This document shows positions 32,538 through 40,633 of a stretch of DNA of 64,000 nt, piece after piece. Below the pieces are notes generated by a model. That model searched no databases, had not been told where the DNA came from, and saw only the letters and a program-made list of their open reading frames with translations. The stretch lies in assembly GCF_002797495.1 (NCBI RefSeq), contig NZ_PGEZ01000001.1, positions 2,046,001-2,110,000 on the forward strand, read 5' to 3'. The DNA comes from Mumia flava. GTDB taxonomy: Bacteria > Actinomycetota > Actinomycetes > Propionibacteriales > Nocardioidaceae. The position numbers were made by a program, and so were the translations under genes. The stretch's first letter is position 1, and each line of letters begins with the position of its first letter.

Positions 32538-33497
32538 ATGGGGACCGGGGAAGCGGTCACGCTGGACAACTTCGCGCACGCGGAGACTGCGCACTACTTC
32601 ACCGAGCAGCTCGCGAAGGCCCCGGTGAACGAGTACTTCCACAACCGCGTGCCGGTCGACGTCGAGAACCAGGTGATCATCCGATCGAACGTCGACCTGA
32701 TCTACTCGTACGCCGTGGTCGACGTGACCGAGCGCGCGACGGTCTCGTTGGCGCCGTCCGAGGAGTACGCGGTCGACCAGATCATCGACGAGAACCACTA
32801 CGTCGTCGGTGTCGTCTACCCGGGTGAGACGCTCACGCTGACCGACGACGACCTCTCCGGCGGCACGCACGTCTACATCCTCGGGCGGACCGCGACGACG
32901 AGCGGGGTCGAGCGGGCCCACGAGCTGCAGGACCGGCGGCGCATCGACGCGGCCACGGCCCACCCGTACACGCCCCCGGTCTACGACCACGACAGCCTGG
33001 TCGCGATGCGCCGCCAGATCGAGGCGCGCGCCGCCGAAGCCGACTTCAGCCTGGGCTTCGGAACGCCCGAGTCGACGACACCGCTGCAGCACGCCCTCGC
33101 CGCCGAGCTCGGCTGGGGTGGGCTCCCGCCGCAGCACGCGCAGTACTTCCAGGGTCGTGCGGTGAGCACGGGGTGCGACTCCTGGACCTTCGACGTGCCG
33201 CCGCTCGACTACGAGCACAACGGGTACTTCTCCGTGATCAAGTACGACGACGCCGGCTGGCTCGACGTCGACCGTCCCGGCTTCTCCGACACCGAGCTCG
33301 AGCGCAACCCCGACGGCACGATCACGATCTGGTTCGGCGACGAGCGGTGCGCCGGCAAGCCGAACGTGATCGAGACCCGCGAGGGGCAGGAGTTCTTCCA
33401 CGGGATCCGGCTCTATCGTCCGCGCGACGTCGACGAGACCCGCGCCTTCATCGAGCGGCTCCGCTCCACCCCGCTCGTGCCTGGCGATGCCGTCTGA
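32538..33497 (+). CDS. DUF1254/DUF1214 domain protein
   Basis: 319 residues from ATG 32538 with a strong GGAGGAG ribosome site. N-terminal DUF1254 (about 25-130: VIIRSNVDLIYSYAVVDVTE, YPGETLTLTDDD) and C-terminal DUF1214 (about 215-310: YFSVIKYDDAGWLDVDRPGF, TITIWFGDERCAGKPNVIET). No signal peptide, unlike many homologues, so it may act in the cytoplasm. Family function is unknown. TAGGCT near 32498 is a possible -10. Confidence 0.83.
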   Translation: MGTGEAVTLDNFAHAETAHYFTEQLAKAPVNEYFHNRVPVDVENQVIIRSNVDLIYSYAVVDVTERATVSLAPSEEYAVDQIIDENHYVVGVVYPGETLTLTDDDLSGGTHVYILGRTATTSGVERAHELQDRRRIDAATAHPYTPPVYDHDSLVAMRRQIEARAAEADFSLGFGTPESTTPLQHALAAELGWGGLPPQHAQYFQGRAVSTGCDSWTFDVPPLDYEHNGYFSVIKYDDAGWLDVDRPGFSDTELERNPDGTITIWFGDERCAGKPNVIETREGQEFFHGIRLYRPRDVDETRAFIERLRSTPLVPGDAV

Positions 33498-33540
33498 GGT
33501 GCGCCTGCGATAGCGTGCTCGACCGAGGACAGGAGGAGCC

Positions 33541-34212
33541 GTGGGTGCTGCCATCGGCCAGTCGTTGCCCGTCGCCCTGGGCGTGATGATCAGCCCGCTG
33601 CCGATCGTCGCGGTGGTCCTGATGCTCAGCAGCGCGAGGGCCAAGGTCAACGCGTTCGCATTCCTGCTGGGCTGGTTCGTCGCGATCACCGCCGTGGCGA
33701 TGGTGGTGGCGCTCGCGGCCGGCTCGGCCGCCCCCGACGAGGAGGATCCCGCCGGCTGGACCGGCTGGCTGAAGATCGTCCTCGGACTCGCCCTGCTGGT
33801 CGTCGCCCTGCGGCAGTGGCGTGGTCGACCCCGACCGGGCATCGAGGCGCCGACGCCGAAGTGGATGGCCGCCGTCGAGACTTTCACGCCCGTGAAGGCG
33901 ACCGGCCTGGCCGTGCTGCTCGGCGGTGTCAACCCGAAGAACCTGCTCCTCACGGTCTCGGGCGGCGCGACGATCGCGGCCGCTGCGCCCGACGACACCT
34001 CCGCGGTCGTCGTCGCCTCGATCGTCTTCGCGGTCGTCGCCTGCATCGGGGTCGCCGCCCCGATCGCCATCTATCTGGCGACGGGCGACCGTGCGGCGGT
34101 GCTCCTCGACGAGCTGAAGGCGTGGCTGATCGAGCACAACGCGATCGTCATGGCCGTGCTGCTGCTGGTCATCGGTGTGAAACTGATCGGGGACGGCATC
34201 TCGGTCGTCTGA
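33541..34212 (+). CDS. GAP-family (LysE-like) membrane transporter
   Basis: 223 residues from GTG 33541 with AGGAGG four bases upstream. Six hydrophobic helices; ALGVMISPLPIVAVVLMLSS and LAVLLGGVNPKNLLLTVSGG are the paired half-repeat motifs of the GAP/Sap family. The mycobacterial homologue is named for sulfolipid-1 addressing; substrates elsewhere are unknown. DUF2630 follows 24 bases downstream. Confidence 0.87.
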   Translation: MGAAIGQSLPVALGVMISPLPIVAVVLMLSSARAKVNAFAFLLGWFVAITAVAMVVALAAGSAAPDEEDPAGWTGWLKIVLGLALLVVALRQWRGRPRPGIEAPTPKWMAAVETFTPVKATGLAVLLGGVNPKNLLLTVSGGATIAAAAPDDTSAVVVASIVFAVVACIGVAAPIAIYLATGDRAAVLLDELKAWLIEHNAIVMAVLLLVIGVKLIGDGISVV

Positions 34213-34236
34213 GTCGACCCGGGGACGAGGGACGCG

Positions 34237-34485
34237 ATGACGACGGACGACAGCATCAGGCAGACGATCAGCGACCTGATCGCGCGCGAGCGGGAGCTCC
34301 GGGCGCGGCTCGCCGCCGGCGAGATCGATGCGAGCACCGAGCACGCGGAGCTCGCCGCCGCCGAGACGCAGCTCGACCAGTGCTGGGACCTGCTGCGGCA
34401 GCGTGACGCCGCGCGCGAGTTCGGGGAGGATCCCGACCAGGCACAGGTCCGGCCGCCGGGCGTGGTCGAGAACTACCTGGAGTAG
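34237..34485 (+). CDS. DUF2630-family small coiled-coil protein
   Basis: 82 residues: SIRQTISDLIARERELRARL, then AELAAAETQLDQCWDLLRQR, ending RPPGVVENYLE. This is the full DUF2630 pattern, a short helical hairpin found almost only in actinobacteria, function unknown. Probably co-transcribed with the GAP transporter. A modest hairpin follows it. Confidence 0.88.
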   Translation: MTTDDSIRQTISDLIARERELRARLAAGEIDASTEHAELAAAETQLDQCWDLLRQRDAAREFGEDPDQAQVRPPGVVENYLE

Positions 34486-34492
34486 CCGAGCA

Positions 34493-34519
34493 CGGCCGCG
34501 ACCGATCCGCCGGCGGCCG
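34493..34519 (+). terminator. Hairpin after DUF2630 gene
   Basis: CGGCCGC (34493-34499), 13-nt loop, GCGGCCG (34513-34519), eight bases after the stop at 34485. No T-tract; moderate evidence only. Confidence 0.3.
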
Positions 34520-34550
34520 AAATCGCGTCGACCGCCCGCGCGCCGGCGCC

Positions 34551-34556
34551 TACGCT
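34551..34556 (+). promoter_or_regulatory. Leaderless -10 element of LysE gene
   Basis: TACGCT followed by six bases (GGCCGG) and GTG 34563. The same hexamer and spacing recur before the LPXTG-protein gene at 54405. Confidence 0.5.
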
Positions 34557-34562
34557 GGCCGG

Positions 34563-35201
34563 GTGGAGCTGGTGTCGATGCAGTCGCTCGTCGCGGTCGC
34601 CGTGATCGAGCTCGGGCTGGTGCTGACGCCGGGTCCGAACATGATCTACCTGACCTCGCGGTCGATCTCCCAGGGACGGCGGGCCGGGATGATCTCGCTC
34701 GCCGGGGTCGCGCTCGGCTTCGTCGTCTACCTCGCTGCTGCCGCCACCGGGCTCACGGCGCTGTTCGCCGCGGTCCCCGAGGCCTACCACGCGGTCAAGC
34801 TCGCGGGCGCCGCGTACCTGGCGTGGCTCGCCTGGCAGGTCGTACGGCCCGGCGGCGGGTCGCCGTTCGAGATGCGTCCGCTGTCGTCGCACTCGGCCCG
34901 ACGGCTGTTCGGCATGGGTCTGGTCACGAACCTGCTGAACCCCAAGATCGCCCTGCTGTACGCGGCGCTGATCCCGCAGTTCGTCGACCCTGCGCTCGGG
35001 GCGACGTGGTGGCAGTTCCTCCAGCTCGGATCGGCGCAGATCGCCGTGGCGGTGGCGGTCAACGGACTGCTCGTCCTGACCGCGGCGGCGACCGCGGGAT
35101 ACCTGGCGCAGCATCGGCGGATCCTGGCGGTGCAGCGGTACGTGTCGGGCTCGTTGCTCGGCTTCTTCGCGGTGAAGATGGCGGTCGGCAAGCCGGCATG
35201 A
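34563..35201 (+). CDS. LysE/RhtB-family amino-acid exporter
   Basis: 212 residues from GTG 34563. Six helices. LVLTPGPNMIYLTSRSISQG is the family signature of the first helix and loop, followed by AYLAWLAWQVV and LVTNLLNPKIALLYAALIPQ. RhtB-type proteins export homoserine, threonine, lysine or similar; the substrate here is open. The TACGCT promoter suggests an independent, leaderless transcript. Confidence 0.92.
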   Translation: MELVSMQSLVAVAVIELGLVLTPGPNMIYLTSRSISQGRRAGMISLAGVALGFVVYLAAAATGLTALFAAVPEAYHAVKLAGAAYLAWLAWQVVRPGGGSPFEMRPLSSHSARRLFGMGLVTNLLNPKIALLYAALIPQFVDPALGATWWQFLQLGSAQIAVAVAVNGLLVLTAAATAGYLAQHRRILAVQRYVSGSLLGFFAVKMAVGKPA

Positions 35202-35334
35202 TCCGCCGGTGGCCGCGCTCCGCGGACGGGCGTCGCGAACCGGTCAGGAATCGAGAAGCCGCCCCGGTCTGCTCGTCACTAGCGTGATGAGCACGACGCC
35301 GACGACAGCGCCGGCGAAGCCACGAGGAGGAACC

Positions 35335-35787
35335 ATGACCGCAGCGAACAGCGCCGATCGCACGGACGACGGCGGCTTCACCGAGGCCGAGCGTGCCGCG
35401 ATGAAGGAGCGCGCGGCGGAGCTGCGGGCCAGCGGACGCGGTGGGAAGAAGAAGTCCGACGACCTCGAGGCGGTGCTCGAGAAGCTCGCCGAGATGTCCG
35501 ATGCCGACCGGGTCCTCGCCGAGCGCATCCACGCCATCGTCCTGTCGGTGGCACCGGAGCTGCTGCCGAAGACCTGGTACGGGATGCCGGCCTACGCCAG
35601 GAACGGGAAGGTCGTCTGCTTCTTCCAGTCCGCCGAGAAGTTCGACGCGCGGTACGCGACCTTCGGCTTCAACGACGTCGCCCAGCTGGACGACGGGACC
35701 ATGTGGCCGACGGCGTTCGCTCTGACGGAGGCCACCGACGCCAACCTGGCGGCGATCGAGGACCTGGTGAGGCGCGCGGCGGGCTGA
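35335..35787 (+). CDS. DUF1801 (YdhG-like) protein
   Basis: 150 residues from ATG 35335, chosen for the GAGGAGG at 35324-35330; ATG 35287 upstream is less likely. LTEA-like acidic N-terminus with a lysine patch (GGKKK), then the DUF1801 core: ERIHAIVLSVAPELLPKTWY, GMPAYARNGKVVCFFQSAEK, YATFGFNDVAQLDDGTMWPT. Structural relatives are called iron chaperone-like, without proof. Probably a small cytoplasmic protein. Confidence 0.85.
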   Translation: MTAANSADRTDDGGFTEAERAAMKERAAELRASGRGGKKKSDDLEAVLEKLAEMSDADRVLAERIHAIVLSVAPELLPKTWYGMPAYARNGKVVCFFQSAEKFDARYATFGFNDVAQLDDGTMWPTAFALTEATDANLAAIEDLVRRAAG

Positions 35788-35797
35788 GGGGGACAGC

Positions 35798-36187
35798 TCA
35801 TGTGTCACCCATCAGCGTGGCGTCGAACTCGACGAAGTCGTCGATGCCCAGCACCCGCATCATCGCCGACGCCGGCGCCGGCAGGTCGCCACGGGCCTCC
35901 GGGCCGCGGCGCCGGGGGTGGCTGAGGCTGTAGCGGCGGCGCCCGTACGTGATCTGGCCGCGGCCCGTGGCGAGGATGTTGCGTGCCCAGTCGGCGTCGT
36001 GCCCGTACGCGAGCCCGACGACGAACCCGGTCGCGGTGCGGTACGCCTGCACCGGGGTCTCGTACGGACGGCCGGTCCGGCGACCTTCGTGGTGCAGGAG
36101 CGCCAGGGGCGGGCGTACGCGGGCGAGCGACCGGATCCGGGGATTGACGACGCGGGACAGGCCCGAGAACGGACTGAGCAGGCGCAT
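35798..36187 (-). CDS. Deazaflavin (F420)-dependent nitroreductase-family protein
   Basis: 129 residues from ATG 36187 with GGAGGG upstream. LALLHHEGRRTGRPYETPVQ and VVGLAYGHDADWARNILATG match the Ddn/DUF385 family that uses reduced coenzyme F420 on quinones or nitro-compounds. The protein is at the short end of the family and begins directly before the fold. It implies that the host makes F420, as actinobacteria do. Divergent from the MarR gene across 100 bases. Confidence 0.85.
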   Translation of the reverse strand: MRLLSPFSGLSRVVNPRIRSLARVRPPLALLHHEGRRTGRPYETPVQAYRTATGFVVGLAYGHDADWARNILATGRGQITYGRRRYSLSHPRRRGPEARGDLPAPASAMMRVLGIDDFVEFDATLMGDT

Positions 36188-36252
36188 CGTCGTCCCTCCG
36201 TCGGAGAACGCGCGGTGGCACCATCGTCGCACCCAAAATCATCAGGTGAGAC

Positions 36253-36281
36253 TTGTCAGTTCATCCTGATGAAAATAGGCT
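36253..36281 (+). promoter_or_regulatory. marR-MFS promoter with embedded palindromic operator
   Basis: TTGTCA (36253-36258), 17-bp spacer, TAGGCT (36276-36281), six bases, ATG 36288. The perfect dyad TTCATCCTGATGAA (36260-36273) lies between -35 and -10, an ideal place for repression by the MarR protein encoded next. An outer 8-bp pair TCATCAGG (36239-36246) and CCTGATGA (36265-36272) suggests a second site. Confidence 0.7.
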
Positions 36282-36287
36282 CGTCCC

Positions 36288-36752
36288 ATGCCGACCGAGA
36301 GTGCGACGACCGTGCCCCGGAGCGCGACCGAGCCTGCCGTGGTCGCCGCGAGAGACATCGTCGCCGTCCTGAGCCGCCTGCGCCGGCGCCTCCGCGAGGT
36401 CCGCGACCTGTCCGGCCTGTCACCGTCGCAGACGGCCGTCCTGAACCGCATCGACCAGGACGGTCCGATCACCTCGGCGGGACTCGCGCAGGCGGAGCGG
36501 GTCCGCCCGCAGTCCATGGCGGCCACGGTGGGGGTGCTCCTGGAGCGCGGACTCGTGCAGCGCACGCCCGATCCCGCGGACGGACGCCGGCAGCTGCTGT
36601 CGCTCTCGCAGCACGGACGGGCCTGGCTCGACGACCGGCACCGCGCCCGTGACGAGTGGCTGGTCGCGACCCTCGACGACGGCCTGAGTGCCGAGGAGCT
36701 GGCCACGGTGATCGAGGCCGTGCGCCTGCTGGAGCGTGTGGCGCAGTCGTGA
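36288..36752 (+). CDS. MarR-family repressor
   Basis: 154 residues from ATG 36288. Winged helix: LSPSQTAVLNRIDQDGPITS, AGLAQAERVRPQSMAATVGV, LLERGLVQRTPDPADGRRQL. The DGRR wing motif is intact. Coupled by GTGA overlap to a drug-type MFS exporter, the standard phenolic- or drug-sensing module. The operator at its promoter predicts autorepression released by a pump substrate. Confidence 0.92.
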   Translation: MPTESATTVPRSATEPAVVAARDIVAVLSRLRRRLREVRDLSGLSPSQTAVLNRIDQDGPITSAGLAQAERVRPQSMAATVGVLLERGLVQRTPDPADGRRQLLSLSQHGRAWLDDRHRARDEWLVATLDDGLSAEELATVIEAVRLLERVAQS

Positions 36753-38164
36753 CCGGGCACGACGTGCGCGCGGAGCACGAGACCGTACGCCCGGGGCCGG
36801 CGTTCGACCGGCGTCTGATGGCGCCCCTGATCCTCGGCGCGGTCCTGAACCCGATCAACACCACGATCCTCGCGGTCGCGCTCGTGCCGATCGGACGAGC
36901 GCTCGACGTGCCGGCGTCGCAGACCGCGTGGCTCGTCTCCGCGCTCTACCTCACGACGGCGATCGGCCAGCCCGTGGTGGGGCGGCTCATCGACCTCTTC
37001 GGACCGCGGCGGCTCTTCCTGCTCGGCGCCGCGCTCGTCGGGGTCGGCGGGGTGCTCGGGACCGTCGCCCCGAACCTGGCCGTCCTGATCGGCGCGCGCG
37101 TGCTGATCGGCCTCGGGACCTGTGCGGGATACCCCGCAGCGATGTACCTGATCCGGTCGGAAGCGCGCCGGACGGGCCGCGACAGCCCGCGTACGATCCT
37201 CACGGTGCTCGCCGTCGCGAGCCAGACGGTCGCGGTGATCGGCCCTGCGCTGGGAGGACTGCTGATCGGGATCGGTGGCTGGCGCGCGACGTTCGCGATC
37301 AACGTCCCGCTCGCCGTCGCCGGGATCGTGCTGGGGTGGATCGCCCTGCCGCGAGACGCCCCGGACAACGGCGACGAGCCGGGGAGCCCGCCGGGCCTCG
37401 ACCTCACCGGGATGCTCCTGTTCGGGGGCACGCTCACGATGCTGCTGCTGTTCGGCATGGAGCCGTCGGTCCCGGACCTGTGGATGCTCGGTGCGTTCGC
37501 CGTGCTGGGTGCCGCCTTCGTGGTCCGCGAGCTGCGTGCCCGGGATCCGTTCCTCGACGTGCGGCTCGTCGGCGGCAACCTGCCGCTGCTCGCGACGTAC
37601 GTCCGCCAGATGCTGGGCGGGCTCGCGGTCTACACCGTGCTGTACGGAGTCAGCCAGTGGTTGCAGGAGGGGCGTGGTGTCAGCCCGACGGAGGCGGGTC
37701 TGCTGCTCCTGGCGCCGACCGCATCCGGGCTGCTGGTCGCGGCGGCGACCGGACGGCGACCCGAGATCAAGGCCAAGATCGTCGTCGGCGCCGCGTTCCA
37801 GCTCGCCGGAGCCGCGATGCTGCTGCTGGTCGACGACACCACGCCGTTCTGGGCGCTGGTGCTGATCCTGGTCGCGTTCGGCATCCCGCAGGGCCTGCTG
37901 CCGCTCGGCAACCAGAACGCCGTCTACCACCAGGCCGACGGGTCCCGGCTTGCCGCGTCCGCCGGCCTGCTGCGGACCGCGATGTACCTCGGCGCGATCG
38001 CCGCAGCCGGCGCGATCAGCGCGTTGGTCGGTCCTCGCGCCGACACGGCAGGTCTGCACGACCTCGCGACGTTCCTGATCGGCTCGGGGGCGGTGCTGCT
38101 CGTCCTCGCCGCAGCCGACCGCAGCCTGCGCGCCACGGCCTCGATTCGTCGAGTTCCGGCGTGA
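36749..38164 (+). CDS. MFS exporter, EmrB/QacA (DHA2, 14-helix) type
   Basis: 471 residues from GTG 36749. Helix 1 motif PINTTILAVALVPIGRALDV, motif A GRLIDLFGPRRLFLLGAALV, motif C-like VIGPALGGLLIGIGGWRATF and then AINVPLAVAGIVLGWIALP are typical of DHA2 proton-driven drug exporters. Co-translated with MarR. The last residues (ASIRRVPA) and the TGA stop are encoded by the left arm of a palindromic element that continues past the gene. Confidence 0.92.
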   Translation: MTGHDVRAEHETVRPGPAFDRRLMAPLILGAVLNPINTTILAVALVPIGRALDVPASQTAWLVSALYLTTAIGQPVVGRLIDLFGPRRLFLLGAALVGVGGVLGTVAPNLAVLIGARVLIGLGTCAGYPAAMYLIRSEARRTGRDSPRTILTVLAVASQTVAVIGPALGGLLIGIGGWRATFAINVPLAVAGIVLGWIALPRDAPDNGDEPGSPPGLDLTGMLLFGGTLTMLLLFGMEPSVPDLWMLGAFAVLGAAFVVRELRARDPFLDVRLVGGNLPLLATYVRQMLGGLAVYTVLYGVSQWLQEGRGVSPTEAGLLLLAPTASGLLVAAATGRRPEIKAKIVVGAAFQLAGAAMLLLVDDTTPFWALVLILVAFGIPQGLLPLGNQNAVYHQADGSRLAASAGLLRTAMYLGAIAAAGAISALVGPRADTAGLHDLATFLIGSGAVLLVLAAADRSLRATASIRRVPA

Positions 38165-38201
38165 ACTCACGTCCCAGAAACAGCCTCGACTCGACGAATC
38201 G
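38142..38201. repeat. Nested palindromic, REP-like element
   Basis: Outer arms CGATTCGTCGAGT (38142-38154) and ACTCGACGAATCG (38189-38201) are perfectly complementary over 13 bp around a 34-nt centre. Overlapping the left arm is a second hairpin, GAGTTC-CGGCGT-GAACTC (38151-38168). It lies between convergent genes and supplies the MFS stop codon. No second copy is obvious to me in this window, so the REP label is a hypothesis; a bidirectional terminator is the alternative. Confidence 0.55.
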
Positions 38202-38212
38202 GGGACGGGTCC

Positions 38213-38938
38213 TCACACCAGCGAGCGGACGATCAGGACGAGCGCCGACGCCCCGCACACGACGAGGACGAGCGGACGGATCGTCGTGGCCCGCATCCGG
38301 CGATGCACCACGGCCGCGAGTGCGACGCCGACCAGCAGCGCGGGCAGCATCACCGCGGCGACGGCCCCCTGCTCCGCGCTGAGATGGCCGGTGACCGCGA
38401 GGCCGCACAGGCTGAGAGAGGTCCCGATCAGGAAGAACACCGCCAGCGTCGAGCGGATCTGCCGCGCCGGCCTGTGCTGGTAGAGCACGGCCATCGGGGG
38501 GCCGCCGATGGCCGAGGTCGTCCCCGCGACCCCGCTCACGAGGCCGCCGACGCTCAGCGACCGACGGTTGAGCGGGACGACGATCGCACGAGCCGTGACC
38601 ACCACGGCCAGCAGCACGACCACGCCGACTGCCACCCCGAGCTGCTGCACGCTGACCACCGAGACCACCCACACACCGACCGCGGTGCCGACGAGCCGCC
38701 CCGGCAGGCTCCACCCGATCCCGGCCCAGTCGATCTCGGCGTGGTCACGGGCGAGCGTCGCGACGGGGAGCGCCAGCGCGAGCAGCAGCATCGACCCGGG
38801 CATCAGCTCCGGCGCGACCAGCGTGACGACCGGAGCCGCGACCAGACCCAGGCCGAGCCCGACGACGGACTGCACGAGGCTCCCGAGGACGAGCGCGACC
38901 GCGATCACGACCAGCGAGCCCGCGGCGACATCGATCAC
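38213..38938 (-). CDS. TSUP-family permease (TauE/SafE-like)
   Basis: 241 residues from GTG 38938. About eight helices in two halves; LGSLVQSVVGLGLGLVAAPV and GLVSGVAGTTSAIGGPPMAV are the paired family motifs. TSUP proteins export sulfite or sulfonates or carry organic acids; the substrate is unknown. Ten bases downstream of the PAP2 stop, so probably the second gene of that transcript. Confidence 0.87.
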   Translation of the reverse strand: MIDVAAGSLVVIAVALVLGSLVQSVVGLGLGLVAAPVVTLVAPELMPGSMLLLALALPVATLARDHAEIDWAGIGWSLPGRLVGTAVGVWVVSVVSVQQLGVAVGVVVLLAVVVTARAIVVPLNRRSLSVGGLVSGVAGTTSAIGGPPMAVLYQHRPARQIRSTLAVFFLIGTSLSLCGLAVTGHLSAEQGAVAAVMLPALLVGVALAAVVHRRMRATTIRPLVLVVCGASALVLIVRSLV

Positions 38939-38948
38939 CGCGGCTCGC

Positions 38949-40004
38949 TCACCGGTCGGCTTCGCGGAGCTCGCCGCCCGGCCGGCCGCGCGGGTAGATC
39001 ATCCACCGCGCGAGCCACACGGCGGCGTACGCGATCGCGAGGCCGGCGATGTCGTCTGCGATGTAGTGCCAGCCCAGGTAGAGGGTCGAGACGATCGTGA
39101 GCAGCAGGAACACGAACAGCACCCAGCTCGTACGGCGCAGGCCGTAGTAGCGCGACATCAGCCAGACGATCGCCGTCATCGCGACGTGCAGGCTCGCGAA
39201 CGCGGAGATGCCCGCGACCGCACCCGGGGTCTCGGGCGCGTTGAGGATGACCAGTCTGCCGGCGACGATGTCCTCCTGCATCGTCTGGATCGCCGTCCGG
39301 GGCAGGTCGGTGTACTCCTCGGGCGTGAGCCAGAACGGGCCGAGGGACGGGATCGTGTAGTACGCGGCCGTGCCGAGGATCCACCCCCACATCCCCGCGA
39401 CGACCATCACGTACCCGTCGCGCACCCGGCGGTGGAACACGAGCGACCCGATCAGGAACGCCGTCACGACCGGGGTGAACGACCGGTAGACGAACGTCAG
39501 GGCGTACATCGCGACGTCCGTGCCCAGCAGGTCCTGGAGCAGCACCGCCGGGCTCTGGCCGCCGAGCAGCCACCGGTCCCACCCGTCGAGCAGCTCGTCG
39601 TACGGGCCGCGGAAGACGTCCCAGCTCTTGAGGTTGCGGTAGCTGACGTAGACCGCGTAGTAGGCCACGATGCCCGCTGCGACCAGCGCGGTCCGCTGTC
39701 GGGTCCAGCGCTGCACCAGGGCGTCGCGCAGCCGGCCGACGGTCCAGTCCGGTCCCCGGCTGCGGACCACCGCGTCGACGAGCGCGAGGAAGACCCAGGC
39801 GCCGGCCGCGATCGCCAGCTTCCCCAGGAAGAAGCGGTTGCCCGGGTCGCGCAGCGGGATGTCGACGATCAGAGAACCTGCCACGGCGACCCCGAAGAAG
39901 ACGGCGACGAGGATCCAGGTCCGCCAGAACCACCCGGGAGCGTGCCACCATCGGCGCTCGGTGGTCTCACGGTCGCGCTCGCGAGCCGGGTCGGTCACGG
40001 ACAT
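38949..40004 (-). CDS. PAP2-superfamily membrane phosphatase/phosphotransferase
   Basis: 351 residues from ATG 40004 with GAGGAG upstream. About six helices. ISAFASLHVAMTAIVWLMSR and LYLGWHYIADDIAGLAIAYA carry the second and third parts of the acid-phosphatase signature (SxHV; GWHYxxD). The arrangement fits the inositolphosphotransferase Aur1/Ipt1-like PAP2_3 group, which in actinobacteria may act on phosphoinositol or polyprenyl lipids. Confidence 0.87.
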   Translation of the reverse strand: MSVTDPARERDRETTERRWWHAPGWFWRTWILVAVFFGVAVAGSLIVDIPLRDPGNRFFLGKLAIAAGAWVFLALVDAVVRSRGPDWTVGRLRDALVQRWTRQRTALVAAGIVAYYAVYVSYRNLKSWDVFRGPYDELLDGWDRWLLGGQSPAVLLQDLLGTDVAMYALTFVYRSFTPVVTAFLIGSLVFHRRVRDGYVMVVAGMWGWILGTAAYYTIPSLGPFWLTPEEYTDLPRTAIQTMQEDIVAGRLVILNAPETPGAVAGISAFASLHVAMTAIVWLMSRYYGLRRTSWVLFVFLLLTIVSTLYLGWHYIADDIAGLAIAYAAVWLARWMIYPRGRPGGELREADR

Positions 40005-40083
40005 GCGAGGACTCCTCGGGCACGGACGGGCACGGGCAACCGCGGACGGGCGTCCATTCTATGGTGACCGGTCTCCACGGAGC

Positions 40084-40470
40084 TCACCCGAGCGCCACGA
40101 CGACGGATGCCGCGCAGAGCAGCGTCGACACGGGGGTCATCACGACGCGCTCCGCCCGGCTGCGCGAGGCCGCGTTCATGATGGTCCCGATCGCGAGGTA
40201 GCCCGCGATCACCCAGGTCAGCACCCCGATGACGGGTTCGGGAAGCCCGAGCGCCACCATGCCGGCGTCGGCGAGCACGACCGCGGCGAAGACCGCGTAG
40301 ATGACGATCGCGACGACACTCCCGACGCGCAGCCGCGTCGGCAGGACGACGTGCGACCCGCCCCACGCGTACCGGCCGAGCGGCGCACCGGCCGCGAGGG
40401 CGACCTGGAAGGCGGCGAGGCCCACCAGCACCGTGCAGAACAGCGAGGCGGCCAGGGTGACGAGGTCCAT
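40084..40470 (-). CDS. Four-helix membrane protein of unknown function
   Basis: 128 residues from ATG 40470. Helices at about 4-26, 47-68, 74-96 and 106-127. The loop GAPLGRYAWGGSHVVLP and LRVGSVVAIVIYAVFA look conserved, but I recognise no named family. Upstream GAGAGGCACGG may be a weak ribosome site. Divergent from the betB operon. Confidence 0.7.
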   Translation of the reverse strand: MDLVTLAASLFCTVLVGLAAFQVALAAGAPLGRYAWGGSHVVLPTRLRVGSVVAIVIYAVFAAVVLADAGMVALGLPEPVIGVLTWVIAGYLAIGTIMNAASRSRAERVVMTPVSTLLCAASVVVALG

Positions 40471-40633
40471 CCGTGCCTCTCGGTCGCGGTCGGGCAGGCA
40501 TGCGCTCGGCGCGCCATCGTATCGAGGGAAGAGGCTCGTACGGCCCGCCCTTGCGGCGGTGCTTCTCGTGAACACCGGTTGCCGCGCACAGCCCGACGCA
40601 CAAGAGTGTGAACGTCGAGCAGAGGAGCGTGCG
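40471..40633. other. Intergenic region upstream of the bet operon
   Basis: 163 bases between a divergent membrane-protein gene and betB. I see TTG-rich candidate -35 sequences (TTGCGG and TTGCCG near 40550-40583) but no convincing -10, and no clear dyad of the BetI type. A purine-rich AGAGGAGCG precedes GTG 40634. Confidence 0.35.

Noticed and set aside
36242-38170. 642-residue open frame on the minus strand
   Set aside because: Opposite the MarR and MFS genes; composition is Gln/Arg/Asp-rich shadow sequence.
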